Shown: piece by piece, positions 21,936 to 30,902 of the stretch | Layout: each line of letters starts with the position of its first letter | How positions within the stretch are numbered: the first letter of the stretch is position 1 | NCBI GenBank assembly: GCA_038063855.1 | Contig: JBBTUF010000001.1 | Coordinates: 1 to 34,422, forward strand | Direction of reading: 5' to 3' | DNA: 34,422 nucleotides | From: JBBTUF01 sp038063855 | GTDB lineage: Bacteria; Patescibacteriota; Minisyncoccia; Ryanbacterales; GWA2-47-10b | Notes under the pieces: generated by a model | What the model was told of the DNA's origin: nothing | Databases searched by the model: none | What the model saw: the letters and a program-made list of their open reading frames with translations, nothing else | Program-made: the position numbers and the translations under genes

Positions 21936-23586
21936 CGGTTCATTTTTTACTCTGATTGTCGCTGCCTTAGCTATAGCAATAAATTTATTGCTCGGTTTAG
22001 TCGTATATATAAATGACAGACGCAGTGCCACTACAAGAATATTTGGCCTTTTAAATATAGTACTCGCTTTATATCTACTAACAAACTTTCTTAGTATTAT
22101 TCGCACTGATTATTACGAAAAACTTCTCTGGGTAAGATTGACGATATGCGCTGCCGTATTGCTTGGAACAACTTTTCATTATTTTATTAGAGCCTTTCCT
22201 GAAAAAATTCTTAAAGTATCTCTTACAGAGAAGATAATTAGTTTTTTTATAACCACAGGCGTTGCAATGCTAACACTTACGCCGTATGTGTTTTCTGGCA
22301 TTGTTATCACTGACCCGAAAGGCGTACCAACACCTAATGTTGAATTCGGTATTATTATTTTTGGAATTACGGTATTTATTTATACGCTGAGCGGGATTTC
22401 TCTGTTGATAAAAAAATATTTATATTCGAAAGCTTTAGCAAAAAATCAGATCAAGCTACTTTTGATTGGTGCGGGAATAATGTTTTTTGCATTTTTGCTC
22501 TTAAACTTTATCGCCGTTGTAGCCCTGAATACAACATTTTTTATTAGCTTTACTCCTTTATATACCTCGATATTTATTGCTTTTGCAACATATGCAATCA
22601 TAAAGCACCATCTATTCAATGTTAAAGTAATCGCGACCGAAGTACTGGTATTTGGTCTTTGGTTATTGCTTCTCGTTCGAGCTATCACAGCAAATTCTAT
22701 AGGCGATCAAATTATTAGTGTATTAGTATTTTTAGGATCGATTATTGTCGGCATTTTACTTATTCGTTCAGTTTTTAAAGAAGTAAAAATACGTGAAGAA
22801 ATGTCGCAACTAGCGCTTGATCTTGAAATTACAAACAAGGAGCTCAAACAGCTCGACGAGGCAAAGTCTGACTTTATTTCGATTGCGAGCCACCAACTGC
22901 GCACACCACTCTCGATTATCAAAGGGTATATTTCAATGATGCGCGAGGGCACATACGGCAAAATAAATGAAAAAATTGCCGACCCATTGCACAAAGTATA
23001 TGTATCGAACGAGCGCCTCATAAATTTGGTAAGCGATCTTCTCGACCTCTCACGTATGGAGCGCGGCAAAATGCAATACGAATTTTTGCCAATTCGTCTT
23101 GCAGAAGTTGCCGAGGGCATTGTGCTTGATTTTGAAAAAGTAGCGAAAGACAAAGGCCTCACATTCGAGTGGGATCGCGGAAAGGTAAATGATTTAATAA
23201 AGGGCGACGCCGGCAAACTCCGCCAAATAGTGCTCAACCTTGTCGACAATGCCATAAAATATACTCAAGCGGGCGGTATTCGTGTTGCGCTCGAATCAGT
23301 ACCCGGAAATAAAATCCGCTTTTTGGTGACCGATTCAGGGCCGGGCTTAACTACCTCCGAAGCACATGCGCTTTTTCAAAAGTTTTCGCGTGGGCAAGAA
23401 GAAAGCAAGACACACACCGAAGGGCTTGGGCTTGGGCTTTATGTCGCAAAACTTATCGCAAGTGCACACGGCGGAGAACTTGCGGTAACTTCTCCTGGAA
23501 AAGGCAAGGGGAGTACCTTCTCGCTCACCCTGCCAATCTATAGCGAATCTGCCGAAAGCTTCAAAAAATTCGCCGGGGATATTTAA
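21925..23586 (+). CDS. Membrane-bound sensor histidine kinase
   Basis: The protein has 553 residues from ATG 21925; GTG 21904 is an in-frame alternative. The N-terminal half has about seven to eight membrane segments, like the 7TM region of histidine kinases, beginning with FFTLIVAALAIAINLLLGLV. A coiled linker follows, then the phosphoacceptor SHQLRTPLSIIKGY (HisKA) and the ATPase boxes NLVDNAIKYT (N), DSGPGL (G1) and GLGLGLYVAKLIASAHGG (G2). It would autophosphorylate on the histidine in response to a membrane or lipid-phase signal. No response regulator is next to it in the window, apart from the doubtful small HTH-like frame upstream. Confidence 0.9.
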   Translation: MQFDGSFFTLIVAALAIAINLLLGLVVYINDRRSATTRIFGLLNIVLALYLLTNFLSIIRTDYYEKLLWVRLTICAAVLLGTTFHYFIRAFPEKILKVSLTEKIISFFITTGVAMLTLTPYVFSGIVITDPKGVPTPNVEFGIIIFGITVFIYTLSGISLLIKKYLYSKALAKNQIKLLLIGAGIMFFAFLLLNFIAVVALNTTFFISFTPLYTSIFIAFATYAIIKHHLFNVKVIATEVLVFGLWLLLLVRAITANSIGDQIISVLVFLGSIIVGILLIRSVFKEVKIREEMSQLALDLEITNKELKQLDEAKSDFISIASHQLRTPLSIIKGYISMMREGTYGKINEKIADPLHKVYVSNERLINLVSDLLDLSRMERGKMQYEFLPIRLAEVAEGIVLDFEKVAKDKGLTFEWDRGKVNDLIKGDAGKLRQIVLNLVDNAIKYTQAGGIRVALESVPGNKIRFLVTDSGPGLTTSEAHALFQKFSRGQEESKTHTEGLGLGLYVAKLIASAHGGELAVTSPGKGKGSTFSLTLPIYSESAESFKKFAGDI

Positions 23587-23595
23587 TAGTTTTGA

Positions 23596-23970
23596 CTAAT
23601 TAATATATCCTAAATTTTTCCACAAAGCGAGAAGAAAGCTTAATATAAACGCGATATCAATGGCAGTTAGCCCTGCCATTATGGCCTTTTTAAATTTATT
23701 TTGAGTAAAATTTCTTGCCCACCAGTAAACTAATATAAACGAAGAGATTAAAGTGGCAAGATAAACAAATACAGTCAAGGTTTTTGGCGCGACAAACAAA
23801 GTTAGCGTTAGCGCCGCATATAAATCAGCATCTTTCGGCCAAAATTCGTCAACAAATATATTTCCGTTAAAGAGAAACATCGCTATGGCGCAAATGGCAG
23901 CCAGCATCACTAAAAAATTTAATTTTGCCTCAGATTCCAATATGTCCCTTTTACCTACATTCATAACCAC
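23596..23970 (-). CDS. Small membrane protein of unknown function
   Basis: The 124-residue protein has about four hydrophobic segments: LNFLVMLAAICAIAMFLF, LYAALTLTLFVAPKTLTVF, LATLISSFILVYWWA and GLTAIDIAFILSFLLALW. I recognise no family signature. Its start overlaps the end of the upstream membrane protein gene by ten bases, so the two are translated from one message and may form a complex. It ends tail to tail with the sensor kinase, nine bases away. Confidence 0.6.
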   Translation of the reverse strand: MVMNVGKRDILESEAKLNFLVMLAAICAIAMFLFNGNIFVDEFWPKDADLYAALTLTLFVAPKTLTVFVYLATLISSFILVYWWARNFTQNKFKKAIMAGLTAIDIAFILSFLLALWKNLGYIN

Positions 23971-24323
23971 GAACTAATTGATAACGCATAAAATGTTAAC
24001 ATCCATTCCAACAAAAACAACCATGCAACAGCAAGGAAACCTCCCATAAATAACACGAAGGCATGCCTATCCTCGGTAAAATAGATTTTCCATGTCGTAT
24101 ATATCGTCAGGAAAGTACCGATAATTTCATCGAATCGTATTAGATAATAAATAATATTTTGAATATCTGGTCGTGACTCTTCGGAGCGCCATTCTATGGC
24201 ACGAGACGTATTCATCGCCCAGTTTGTAATCAATAAAAGAATGATAAGCACCAAGCCCAATCTGAGCCATTTATTTTGATATATTCGTTTTAGCTTTTGC
24301 ATAATACTATACAGCGCCATCAT
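23961..24323 (-). CDS. Small membrane protein of unknown function
   Basis: The 120-residue protein has a basic N-terminus (KLKRIYQNKWLR), a first membrane segment LGLVLIILLLITNW, then a soluble stretch, a segment near EIIGTFLTIYTTWKIYF and a last one, FLAVAWLFLLEWMLTFYAL. The start is uncertain: ATG codons at 24323, 24320 and 24302 are in frame, and a TATAGT lies just before 24302. It is the first gene of a two-gene minus-strand unit that ends against the sensor kinase. No function can be given. Confidence 0.55.
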   Translation of the reverse strand: MMALYSIMQKLKRIYQNKWLRLGLVLIILLLITNWAMNTSRAIEWRSEESRPDIQNIIYYLIRFDEIIGTFLTIYTTWKIYFTEDRHAFVLFMGGFLAVAWLFLLEWMLTFYALSISSWL

Positions 24324-24380
24324 TTAGTGGTAGTCTTTAGCGTAACAAATTCCTTAACAATTTCATAGGAGGTGACTAAA

Positions 24381-26348
24381 ATGCTGCAAAAACTCACGTT
24401 TTTGGGGATGTTTTTTTGGTTGTTCATGAACACAAACTTGATATTTGCTGAAGAAAAACGCGAAGTTCTAGTCATTCCAGGAATTACAGGATCGATGTCA
24501 ACCGAGATTGCCTGCAATAATAGTGAGGCAGTTTCAGCGATAGAAGAACTGTTTAAACTAGCTTCACCAACGCACCTTACGCAAGAATGGGTTATTGATC
24601 CAATGTATGGAACGTATACCGAACTTCAAACAGAATTAGTAAGAAATGGTTTTAAGCAAACGCCTGTAGCTTATAACTGGCTATTGCCGATAAACCAAAT
24701 CGCAGAAGATTATTTGAAGCCAATTATCGATGAAGTTATATTCCGAGATAGGGAAGTTGATATAGTTGCTCACAGCATGGGCGGTTTAGTAGCACGATCT
24801 TATATAGAAGTCTATGGCAGTAGAGGGATTCGTAAAGTTGCATTTTTAGGTACGCCTCACCGAGGATCCGTCTCGGTATATAAATACTGGGAAGGCGGAG
24901 AACCATTTGCTGACACAATTCTCAAACGCCAAGGCATGAAAACCCTCCTAAGGGCTATGGTCTTTGGTTGCGGATGTCGAGATGTTAGTACCGTTGATTT
25001 TGTTCGTCACGGTTGCTCTGACGGCATAACGGGACCAATATCTTCCGTGCAATATTTACTGCCAGTTTTCCCTTATTTGTGGAAATCGAATAGTCTCATT
25101 GATCCTGAGTCGATGTGTGAACAAAATTTCTTTTTGCGGTTACTGAACGCCAATGCAGATAAAATGTTTGGTCTGCCAATTCAATATCGTATTTTTGCGA
25201 GTTCTACAGAAACAACAGCACGATACGCAAAGATCGGCAAAAATACACAAAAAAACTGTTCAGCAAACGCATGGCAAGATGGCAAACCAACTATTGTAAG
25301 TATGACAAAAAATGGCGATAACCAAGTACTTTTTAACGAAAGTGCTTGTCCTAAGTCGTACATCCCTGCGTTCGCAAATATCCCATGTATAACAGAAGAT
25401 TCGATCCACCCGGGACAAAAAAAACCTCTAACTCATATAGAGCATGGCGCATTGCCAACTATTTTCAAGGAAGAAATTGTCGCCTACCTCAAAGAACCGA
25501 TGTGTGGCGATTCGTACCTTGAAGGTAATGAGCAATGCGATGACGGCAATCTTGCTGGTGGCGACTGTTGTGATTCGCAATGTAAATTTGAACCTGCCGG
25601 ATCACAAACGTGTGGGCAGGGTGCATGCACAAATCAAGTAGCTCAATGCAACGGCGCAACACGCGTATTATGCGCGCCACTTGCACCACCTGAACCAAGC
25701 GGTGAACAGTCGTGCGCCAATGGCGCTGATGATAATTGCGATGGATGGATTGATTGTGATGATGAAAATTGCACAGGAAAAGACGGCTGTCCTATGCCGA
25801 ACTATCCTGGGTTTTTTACAATCACGCATAATCCATTACCAGAAGAAGACCCAGCACTTGGCAATTCTAACCCCGTCAATTGTCACACCAACAATCTGCT
25901 CTGTACAAGTCCACACTACTGGCCAGATGCACGACTTCCTCGCAGAGTATCAACCGATGTTTTCTTGACTATTAACAGTCATGAGGGATTCGATGAACAA
26001 GTAGTTATTAGCGTTGAAGCATTTAATGCCGATACCATGAAAAATTCGACCGCTTGCCCAACTGGAGTTGAGGTGCCATGCGCTGATGGCATTCCTGACG
26101 GTACTCCATTTGTAGATCCGCTCCATTCCGGCCTCTTCTTTTATTTTGAAGGCGACTACTCAAAAACAGTTTCAGACCCAATCGCGCCAGGCTCTTCAGT
26201 GTTGTTCAACGCCGTTTATCAAGACTATCCCTATCTTCCAAACGGCAGATATTTCATCTTCCTCAAGGGCACTGGCGTAACCACTGGAAAAACGTATACG
26301 AACCAACTCTTGATAACCGTGTCTCAAAGTACAATCATTTACCTGTAA
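24381..26348 (+). CDS. Secreted lipase-like alpha/beta hydrolase with cysteine-rich MopE-type repeats
   Basis: The protein has 655 residues from ATG 24381, with AGGAGGTGA upstream. A signal peptide (FLGMFFWLFMNTNLIFA) is followed by an alpha/beta hydrolase with VLVIPGITGSM as oxyanion region, the nucleophile elbow AHSMGGL (Ser132) and GTPHRGS, as in esterases of the PGAP1/LCAT kind. Then come CGDSYLEGNEQCDDGNLAGG and DCCDSQC, a Myxococcus-type cysteine-rich repeat, and ENCANGADDNCDGWIDCDD-like sequence (SCANGADDNCDGWIDCDDEN), a MopE metal-binding type repeat. A beta-rich C-terminal part ends the protein. It is probably a surface or exported enzyme on lipids or esters. The repeats are common in delta-proteobacteria, which hints at transfer. 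Confidence 0.8.
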   Translation: MLQKLTFLGMFFWLFMNTNLIFAEEKREVLVIPGITGSMSTEIACNNSEAVSAIEELFKLASPTHLTQEWVIDPMYGTYTELQTELVRNGFKQTPVAYNWLLPINQIAEDYLKPIIDEVIFRDREVDIVAHSMGGLVARSYIEVYGSRGIRKVAFLGTPHRGSVSVYKYWEGGEPFADTILKRQGMKTLLRAMVFGCGCRDVSTVDFVRHGCSDGITGPISSVQYLLPVFPYLWKSNSLIDPESMCEQNFFLRLLNANADKMFGLPIQYRIFASSTETTARYAKIGKNTQKNCSANAWQDGKPTIVSMTKNGDNQVLFNESACPKSYIPAFANIPCITEDSIHPGQKKPLTHIEHGALPTIFKEEIVAYLKEPMCGDSYLEGNEQCDDGNLAGGDCCDSQCKFEPAGSQTCGQGACTNQVAQCNGATRVLCAPLAPPEPSGEQSCANGADDNCDGWIDCDDENCTGKDGCPMPNYPGFFTITHNPLPEEDPALGNSNPVNCHTNNLLCTSPHYWPDARLPRRVSTDVFLTINSHEGFDEQVVISVEAFNADTMKNSTACPTGVEVPCADGIPDGTPFVDPLHSGLFFYFEGDYSKTVSDPIAPGSSVLFNAVYQDYPYLPNGRYFIFLKGTGVTTGKTYTNQLLITVSQSTIIYL

Positions 26349-26366
26349 CCGCAGTTTAGTTCTTGC

Positions 26367-26400
26367 GACTCCCTTACCGTTGTAGGGGAGTCTTTTTTTT
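26367..26400 (+). terminator. Terminator after the lipase-like gene
   Basis: GACTCCC pairs with GGGAGTC around an 11-12 base loop and is followed by a long T run. Confidence 0.9.
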
Positions 26401-26404
26401 ATTT

Positions 26405-26445
26405 AAAAAAATAAAAAAAGCCGGGTCGTGAATATGTGACCCGGC
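26405..26445 (-). terminator. Terminator for the minus-strand gene at 26477-26704
   Basis: GCCGGGTC and GACCCGGC form a perfect 8 bp stem around a ten-base loop. On the minus strand it is followed by seven T and further AT bases. It supports the minus-strand frame upstream of it being a transcribed gene. Confidence 0.85.
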
Positions 26446-26476
26446 AGGCATCGTTTTTTGCTCGCTTGCAATAAGG

Positions 26477-26704
26477 CTACTGCATGGTATTGCGCAATCG
26501 CTCGCACATTTCGTTGCTCATTTGAAATTGGTGATTGAACATCGCGTACAACACCAGTACATGAGCCATCTGGTCGAGCGAAAGGAGTATATTGGGAAGA
26601 TCGATGAGCAGTCGTGGGATATACAGCAACGTGTTGAGGTAAAGATCGAATTGCTCTGCCGCTTGCTCCCCAAGGTCTGTTAATACTATAAAAGATAATA
26701 TCAC
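26477..26704 (-). CDS. Small hypothetical protein
   Basis: The frame gives 75 residues from GTG 26704; the start is uncertain and no clear Shine-Dalgarno site fits it. The protein is rich in Leu, with amphipathic helical stretches such as AAEQFDLYLNTLLYIPRLLIDLPNILLSL, given here only in part: DLYLNTLLYIPRLL and QMAHVLVLYAMFNHQFQMS. No family is recognised. Support comes from the perfect terminator 32 bases after its stop and the lack of any competing frame. It is divergent from the ABC exporter. Confidence 0.45.
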   Translation of the reverse strand: MILSFIVLTDLGEQAAEQFDLYLNTLLYIPRLLIDLPNILLSLDQMAHVLVLYAMFNHQFQMSNEMCERLRNTMQ

Positions 26705-26729
26705 TTTTGTACAGATTAGTACGTAAAAA

Positions 26730-26758
26730 TTGACTTTTTTGTAAAAATGGGCTACTCT
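26730..26758 (+). promoter_or_regulatory. Promoter of the ABC exporter gene
   Basis: TTGACT (26730-26735) and TACTCT (26753-26758) are 17 bases apart. Transcription would start near 26765, so the upstream in-frame ATG codons at 26747 and 26759 would not be in the message. Confidence 0.45.
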
Positions 26759-26821
26759 ATGGTTGACGCTGTTCGGAACGGCATTAGTAATTGCAAGGGA
26801 AGTTGCATAGCTGGTTTGTGT

Positions 26822-28591
26822 ATGGAAAACAAAAAAATACCCACATTAAAACGAATTGGATTTTTTCTCAAAGATCGTAAACGAACGATTGTTTTTTTGC
26901 TTGTTATAATTACCATTTCGCAAGTGGCAAGTATTGTGGTGCCGTTCATTTCAAAAATACTCATTGATGCGCTTACCACATTTTTGCAAAACCCCGGAAG
27001 CGTGCTGCCATGGAATATTTTAGCTTACACCACTTTGGGAATTTTAATTACCACGCTTATCAGCAGTGTTTTGCAATCAATTTATAACTACTATTTATTT
27101 GAGATGGTTACAAAAGCAGAAGATGATCTGCGAACTCAAGCATTTGAAAAATATTTACAACTTCACTCGCTTTTTCACCATGGAGCATCGAGCGGGCAAA
27201 TCATCGGCCGTATTGAGCGCGGTGGCGTTTCGTTTTACACCATTATTTATGACATTTTTGGTCAAAATTTAATTCCGCCGTTCATTATATTTATTGGTTC
27301 ATTTGTGGCGCTTTTGCACGAAAATGTGTGGATTGCTCTCGCAATTCTTGTACCGTTCCCGATCTATCTTTTGGCAACGCGCAATATCGCCAATAAAATT
27401 TATTATGTCGAACAGCAAGCAAATGATGCCTTTGAAAGTGTCTCGCGTGAACTCTACGATGTCGCAGGCAACGTACTTACCGTAAAAAAGTTTTCACAAG
27501 AAGAATCTGAAATACTAACCCACGAAAAGCTCATTAGCCGAGCACGCGAAATACAATATAGCGCCGAGCGCCTATGGGCGCGCATCGAGATGATTCAGAC
27601 AACCATTGCCACTATTGGTCGCGTGGCTGTGCTGGGGTTGAGCGCGTGGTTTGTGTTGCGAGGTGATGCAACGATCGGTCAATTTGTGCTCTATGTAACT
27701 CTCCAAAACATGGCATATCATCCGCTCACATCGCTTTCATCAATGTTTACACGTATTCGCCGAAATATTACACGCGTAGAACGCTTGTTTACTATTCTCG
27801 ATGAACCAATTTCTGTTGTCGATAAACCCCATGCATCAATTTTGCCGCCACTACACAAAGAAATAAAATTTGAAAATGTATCATTTTCATATCGAGATGA
27901 CGAACAGCAAGCTCTTAAAAATTTGAATGTTACAATCCCGGCAGGCACAACGGTAGCGCTTGTAGGGCGGTCGGGGAGTGGTAAAACAACTTTTATTAAT
28001 TTATTGTTGCGCTCGTATGACCCACAGGAGGGAGCAATCTCGATCGATGGCATAGACATTCGTGATATCACACAAGCAAGTTTGCGCAAACAAATCGCTG
28101 TAGTCCCTCAAGAGGTTGATTTATTTTCGCGAACGGTTGCCCAAAACATTGCGTACGGACGAGAAAATATCGACCAAGACCAAATCGAAAATGCGGCAAA
28201 AACAGCTCTCGCGCATGATTTTATCGGCAAGCTCGAAGATGGTTACGAAACAGTGGTGGGTGAGCGTGGTATTAAATTATCGGGAGGCGAGCGCCAACGC
28301 ATTGGCATTGCGCGTGCAGTATTGCGTGACCCACGAATATTAATTTTGGATGAAGCTACAAGCCACCTTGATACTGAAAGCGAGAAACTTATTACAAAAG
28401 CAACCGACGCGCTTATTAAAAATCGCACGTCGTTTATTATTGCGCACCGGCTTTCTACGGTTATTCATGCAGATTGTATTCTGGTATTCAAAAATGGAGA
28501 AATTGAAGCTATGGGCACGCACGCAGAACTTTTACACTCAAGCCCCACATACGCCCGCCTCCATGCGCTCCAGTTTGCCGATGAGGAATAA
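26822..28591 (+). CDS. ABC-type exporter, membrane and ATPase domains in one chain
   Basis: The protein has 589 residues from ATG 26822, chosen because the likely promoter overlaps the earlier starts at 26747 and 26759. The N-terminal type I exporter domain has about six membrane segments, for example TIVFLLVIITISQVASIVV. The ATPase domain has Walker A GRSGSGKTT, the Q-loop in VVPQEVDLFSRTV, signature LSGGERQRIGIARA, Walker B ILILDEATSHLD and the switch histidine in IAHRLST. It would work as a homodimer exporting lipid, drug or peptide. No protease domain is fused. It lies 10 kb from the RiPP genes with unrelated genes between, so a link to peptide export is possible but weak. Confidence 0.9.
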   Translation: MENKKIPTLKRIGFFLKDRKRTIVFLLVIITISQVASIVVPFISKILIDALTTFLQNPGSVLPWNILAYTTLGILITTLISSVLQSIYNYYLFEMVTKAEDDLRTQAFEKYLQLHSLFHHGASSGQIIGRIERGGVSFYTIIYDIFGQNLIPPFIIFIGSFVALLHENVWIALAILVPFPIYLLATRNIANKIYYVEQQANDAFESVSRELYDVAGNVLTVKKFSQEESEILTHEKLISRAREIQYSAERLWARIEMIQTTIATIGRVAVLGLSAWFVLRGDATIGQFVLYVTLQNMAYHPLTSLSSMFTRIRRNITRVERLFTILDEPISVVDKPHASILPPLHKEIKFENVSFSYRDDEQQALKNLNVTIPAGTTVALVGRSGSGKTTFINLLLRSYDPQEGAISIDGIDIRDITQASLRKQIAVVPQEVDLFSRTVAQNIAYGRENIDQDQIENAAKTALAHDFIGKLEDGYETVVGERGIKLSGGERQRIGIARAVLRDPRILILDEATSHLDTESEKLITKATDALIKNRTSFIIAHRLSTVIHADCILVFKNGEIEAMGTHAELLHSSPTYARLHALQFADEE

Positions 28592-28650
28592 ACTGATTTG
28601 ATATAAGTGCTGTTATACGCTATAAATAAAAACAGAAGGGAGGAGGCATT

Positions 28651-28824
28651 ATGCCAACGATCTATGTAGCGGAAGTCGAACCTGGTGGCCCGTACTACAC
28701 ATCGTTTCAACGTGACCCTACCGACATGCCATACTACGCTGTTGGTAAGACGCCAGACGATGCGATCGCGCGCCTGAAAGCCGAGCACCCAGAAGCCACG
28801 GATGCTCTAATCGAGCCTGAATGA
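28651..28824 (+). CDS. Short protein of 57 residues
   Basis: ATG 28651 has a very strong Shine-Dalgarno site, GGGAGGAGG, four bases upstream, and the gene ends at TGA 28824 just before a strong terminator. The sequence opens MPTIYVAEVEPGGPYYTSF and continues with YYAVGKTPDDAIARLKAEHP. The second half resembles the amphipathic strand-helix of HicB-like or DUF1902-type folds (a GKT-DDAIA-L pattern), but it is too short to assign. It is acidic and lacks cysteine and a signal peptide. Its GC content is above its neighbours, which suggests recent arrival or high expression. Confidence 0.7.
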   Translation: MPTIYVAEVEPGGPYYTSFQRDPTDMPYYAVGKTPDDAIARLKAEHPEATDALIEPE

Positions 28825-28840
28825 TTAAGCAAGCCAGCTG

Positions 28841-28876
28841 ACCCGCCTAGAGAAATTCTAGGCGGGTGATTTTTTT
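28841..28876 (+). terminator. Terminator after the 57-residue gene
   Basis: ACCCGCCTAGA pairs with TCTAGGCGGGT, a perfect 11 bp stem around a five-base loop, followed by GA and seven T. Confidence 0.9.
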
Positions 28877-28966
28877 ATGCTTGACTTATTGCTTACTTTT
28901 ATTGTTAAGTATAGTGAAGGCCGCTCTTTGACATCCTAACCTCAATAGAAAGGAGGGCATACTGCC

Positions 28967-30808
28967 ATGCCCAAGAAAGCAATACTAGGGAGTCTGTTCT
29001 TATTCGTATCTATACTTGTCGCGTCTTTTGCAGAAGGGGCAAACCCACCTCTTCAGAAATGCGAGAGAGGAATTGCACGCGCTACAAAGAATTTGGTTGA
29101 TAGGAAACTCTTAGTACTCGGACAGTGCTCGGATAAGCTATTTGCTTGTTCTCAGAAAGATCAATTTTCTAAAATAGAATGTCTTACTAAGGAGGTGCTT
29201 AATTGTACTATCCGCATAAAGCTTTTGTTTGACGAAGCAAAAGGTTTGCGTGCAAATTTTCGAAAGAAAATTTTTTCTGAGTGTAGTAATGCAAGTATCG
29301 CTGACATTTACAGTACCTATGGACTTGGCTTTTCGCTCATCGATGGCGTAGGATTGAACAATCTTTATAATCTTGCTGACATCCTTTACGCGAATCAGGC
29401 ATGTTATATAGATGTTTTGGTTGGCACCCAGATGCCTCGCACTGGGGAATTACTGGTGTCGAATGGTATTGATATTGGGCAATTTCCATGTCTACCTGTT
29501 TATGCAACTCCTATGCCGACCATATCATCAACACCTATTCAAACTCCAACACCGATTCAAACTGTCACGCCAACGCGTACACCTATGCGCACCGCTACAC
29601 CAACCGCAACAAGAACACCAACTGTTACGCCAACGCGTACACCTACGCCGACTATTACCGCAACACCTACATTGGGTTGTGGCGGACGCGATCTGTACGA
29701 GAAGTTTGATACGCTTAAATGGTGTTCGTATTCCCCGACTCACTTCAATCCAAACATAGGGATTTATCCGGACGAATTTAATATCCGCGAGGATCTTCGA
29801 ACTGCAAAGAGCTTTGGCTGCGAAGGCATTATTACGTACGGTTCCGACAACACACTCGGACAAGTGCCACGGATTGCACATGAAGAAGGTTATTCTGGAT
29901 TTATCATGGGCATTTGGAATCCAAAGAGCACGGAAGAAACATCAAATGCGCTTCTTGCGGTATCATATGTTGATGGCTATGTCGTCGGGAACGAGGGACT
30001 CACATTCCCGTATCCCTACGGGCTTGCGTATACCATAAATGATTTACTCGCAACAATGTCGAGCATAAAGTTGGCTACTGGGAAACCAGTAACTACTTCT
30101 GAGCCATCCACGGCCTACGTTGAGCATCCCGAATATCTTGATTTTGGAGATTGGATTTTTCCAAACGTACATTCGTATTGGGCGGGTATTACTAATCCTG
30201 CCGATGCCGTGTCTTGGACAATAAACACATACTATCAATTGCGGAATGCAATGCCTGGCAAATACGTTTTCTTGAAAGAGGCTGGCCAACCTACTTGCGG
30301 TGATGCAAATGTTAGTGAAACAACACAATCCGAATTTTATCGGCTCTTATGGGCTACTGAAGTAAAGTTCTCTTTCTTCGAGCTTTTTAATCAGCCATGG
30401 AAAAATTCACAACCAGTAGAGCCATGTTGGGGAATCTTCAATTCTGATCGCTCGCCAAAGCAAATCGTAATCGATTTTGCATCGTTTGCGCATATTCAAT
30501 ATGTTTGTGTGCCTGCGATCTATACGTATACGAATCTTTATGGTCGTGTGCATAATGTAGACACATCAAATTATCGCGCGGTTGTTTACATTAAAGTGCG
30601 CGGTGCTTGGTGGGTAAAGCCTTATGCAAGCGCGCCTTTGACTTCATTTAATCCAAGTGGTATGTTTGTGACCGATATTACAACTGGTGGCGTGGATCAG
30701 GAAGCGACAGAAATTGACGTCTTTCTTGTTGCGCCAGATTATCCCGCCATGCTTAACACCCCACCCGCACTGGGTGAATACGTAGCAGTCAAGAAAGTTC
30801 TGAGGTAA
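28967..30808 (+). CDS. Secreted protein with Thr/Pro linker and GH17-like TIM-barrel domain
   Basis: The protein has 613 residues, with AAAGGAGGG nine bases before the ATG. A signal peptide (ILGSLFLFVSILVASFAEG) is followed by a cysteine-containing helical domain of about 160 residues. Then comes a linker of repeated Thr-Pro units (about residues 182-240, such as TPTRTPMRTATPTATRTPT) and a barrel domain from CGGRDLYEKF. That domain has WCSYSP, EGIITYGSDN, VVGNEGL and FLKEAGQPT. The last two glutamates sit where a GH17-type beta-glucanase has its acid/base and nucleophile. A C-terminal beta-rich part of about 110 residues follows. It probably binds or cuts surface glucans, which is inferred. 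The linker is coded by imperfect DNA repeats at about 29515-29670. Confidence 0.75.
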   Translation: MPKKAILGSLFLFVSILVASFAEGANPPLQKCERGIARATKNLVDRKLLVLGQCSDKLFACSQKDQFSKIECLTKEVLNCTIRIKLLFDEAKGLRANFRKKIFSECSNASIADIYSTYGLGFSLIDGVGLNNLYNLADILYANQACYIDVLVGTQMPRTGELLVSNGIDIGQFPCLPVYATPMPTISSTPIQTPTPIQTVTPTRTPMRTATPTATRTPTVTPTRTPTPTITATPTLGCGGRDLYEKFDTLKWCSYSPTHFNPNIGIYPDEFNIREDLRTAKSFGCEGIITYGSDNTLGQVPRIAHEEGYSGFIMGIWNPKSTEETSNALLAVSYVDGYVVGNEGLTFPYPYGLAYTINDLLATMSSIKLATGKPVTTSEPSTAYVEHPEYLDFGDWIFPNVHSYWAGITNPADAVSWTINTYYQLRNAMPGKYVFLKEAGQPTCGDANVSETTQSEFYRLLWATEVKFSFFELFNQPWKNSQPVEPCWGIFNSDRSPKQIVIDFASFAHIQYVCVPAIYTYTNLYGRVHNVDTSNYRAVVYIKVRGAWWVKPYASAPLTSFNPSGMFVTDITTGGVDQEATEIDVFLVAPDYPAMLNTPPALGEYVAVKKVLR

Positions 30809-30813
30809 TTTTC

Positions 30814-30847
30814 AAAAACCGATGAGTGTAATTGCTCATCGGTTTTT
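30814..30847 (+). terminator. Terminator after the GH17-like gene
   Basis: AAAACCGATGAG pairs with CTCATCGGTTTT around an eight-base loop and runs into T residues. The A-rich 5' side makes it usable in both directions. Confidence 0.85.
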
Positions 30848-30886
30848 CCTTTGCTGTTTGCCTTTCCAAAACATCATTTTTTCTGC

Positions 30887-30892
30887 TACAAT
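30887..30892 (+). promoter_or_regulatory. Extended -10 box of aspS
   Basis: TACAAT is preceded by TGC and ends ten bases before ATG 30903, leaving a leader of about four bases. The ATG at 30891 overlaps the box and so cannot be the start. Confidence 0.5.
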
Positions 30893-30902
30893 GAAACCTA
30901 TT

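Noticed and set aside
26822..28591. ABC exporter as part of the RiPP cluster
   Set aside because: It is 10 kb away, with a sensor kinase, membrane proteins and a lipase between, and lacks the peptidase domain of bacteriocin exporters. A role cannot be excluded but is not supported.
29515..29670. Short repeats that could suggest a CRISPR array or minisatellite
   Set aside because: They code for the Thr-Pro linker of the secreted protein, stay in frame and have no spacer structure.
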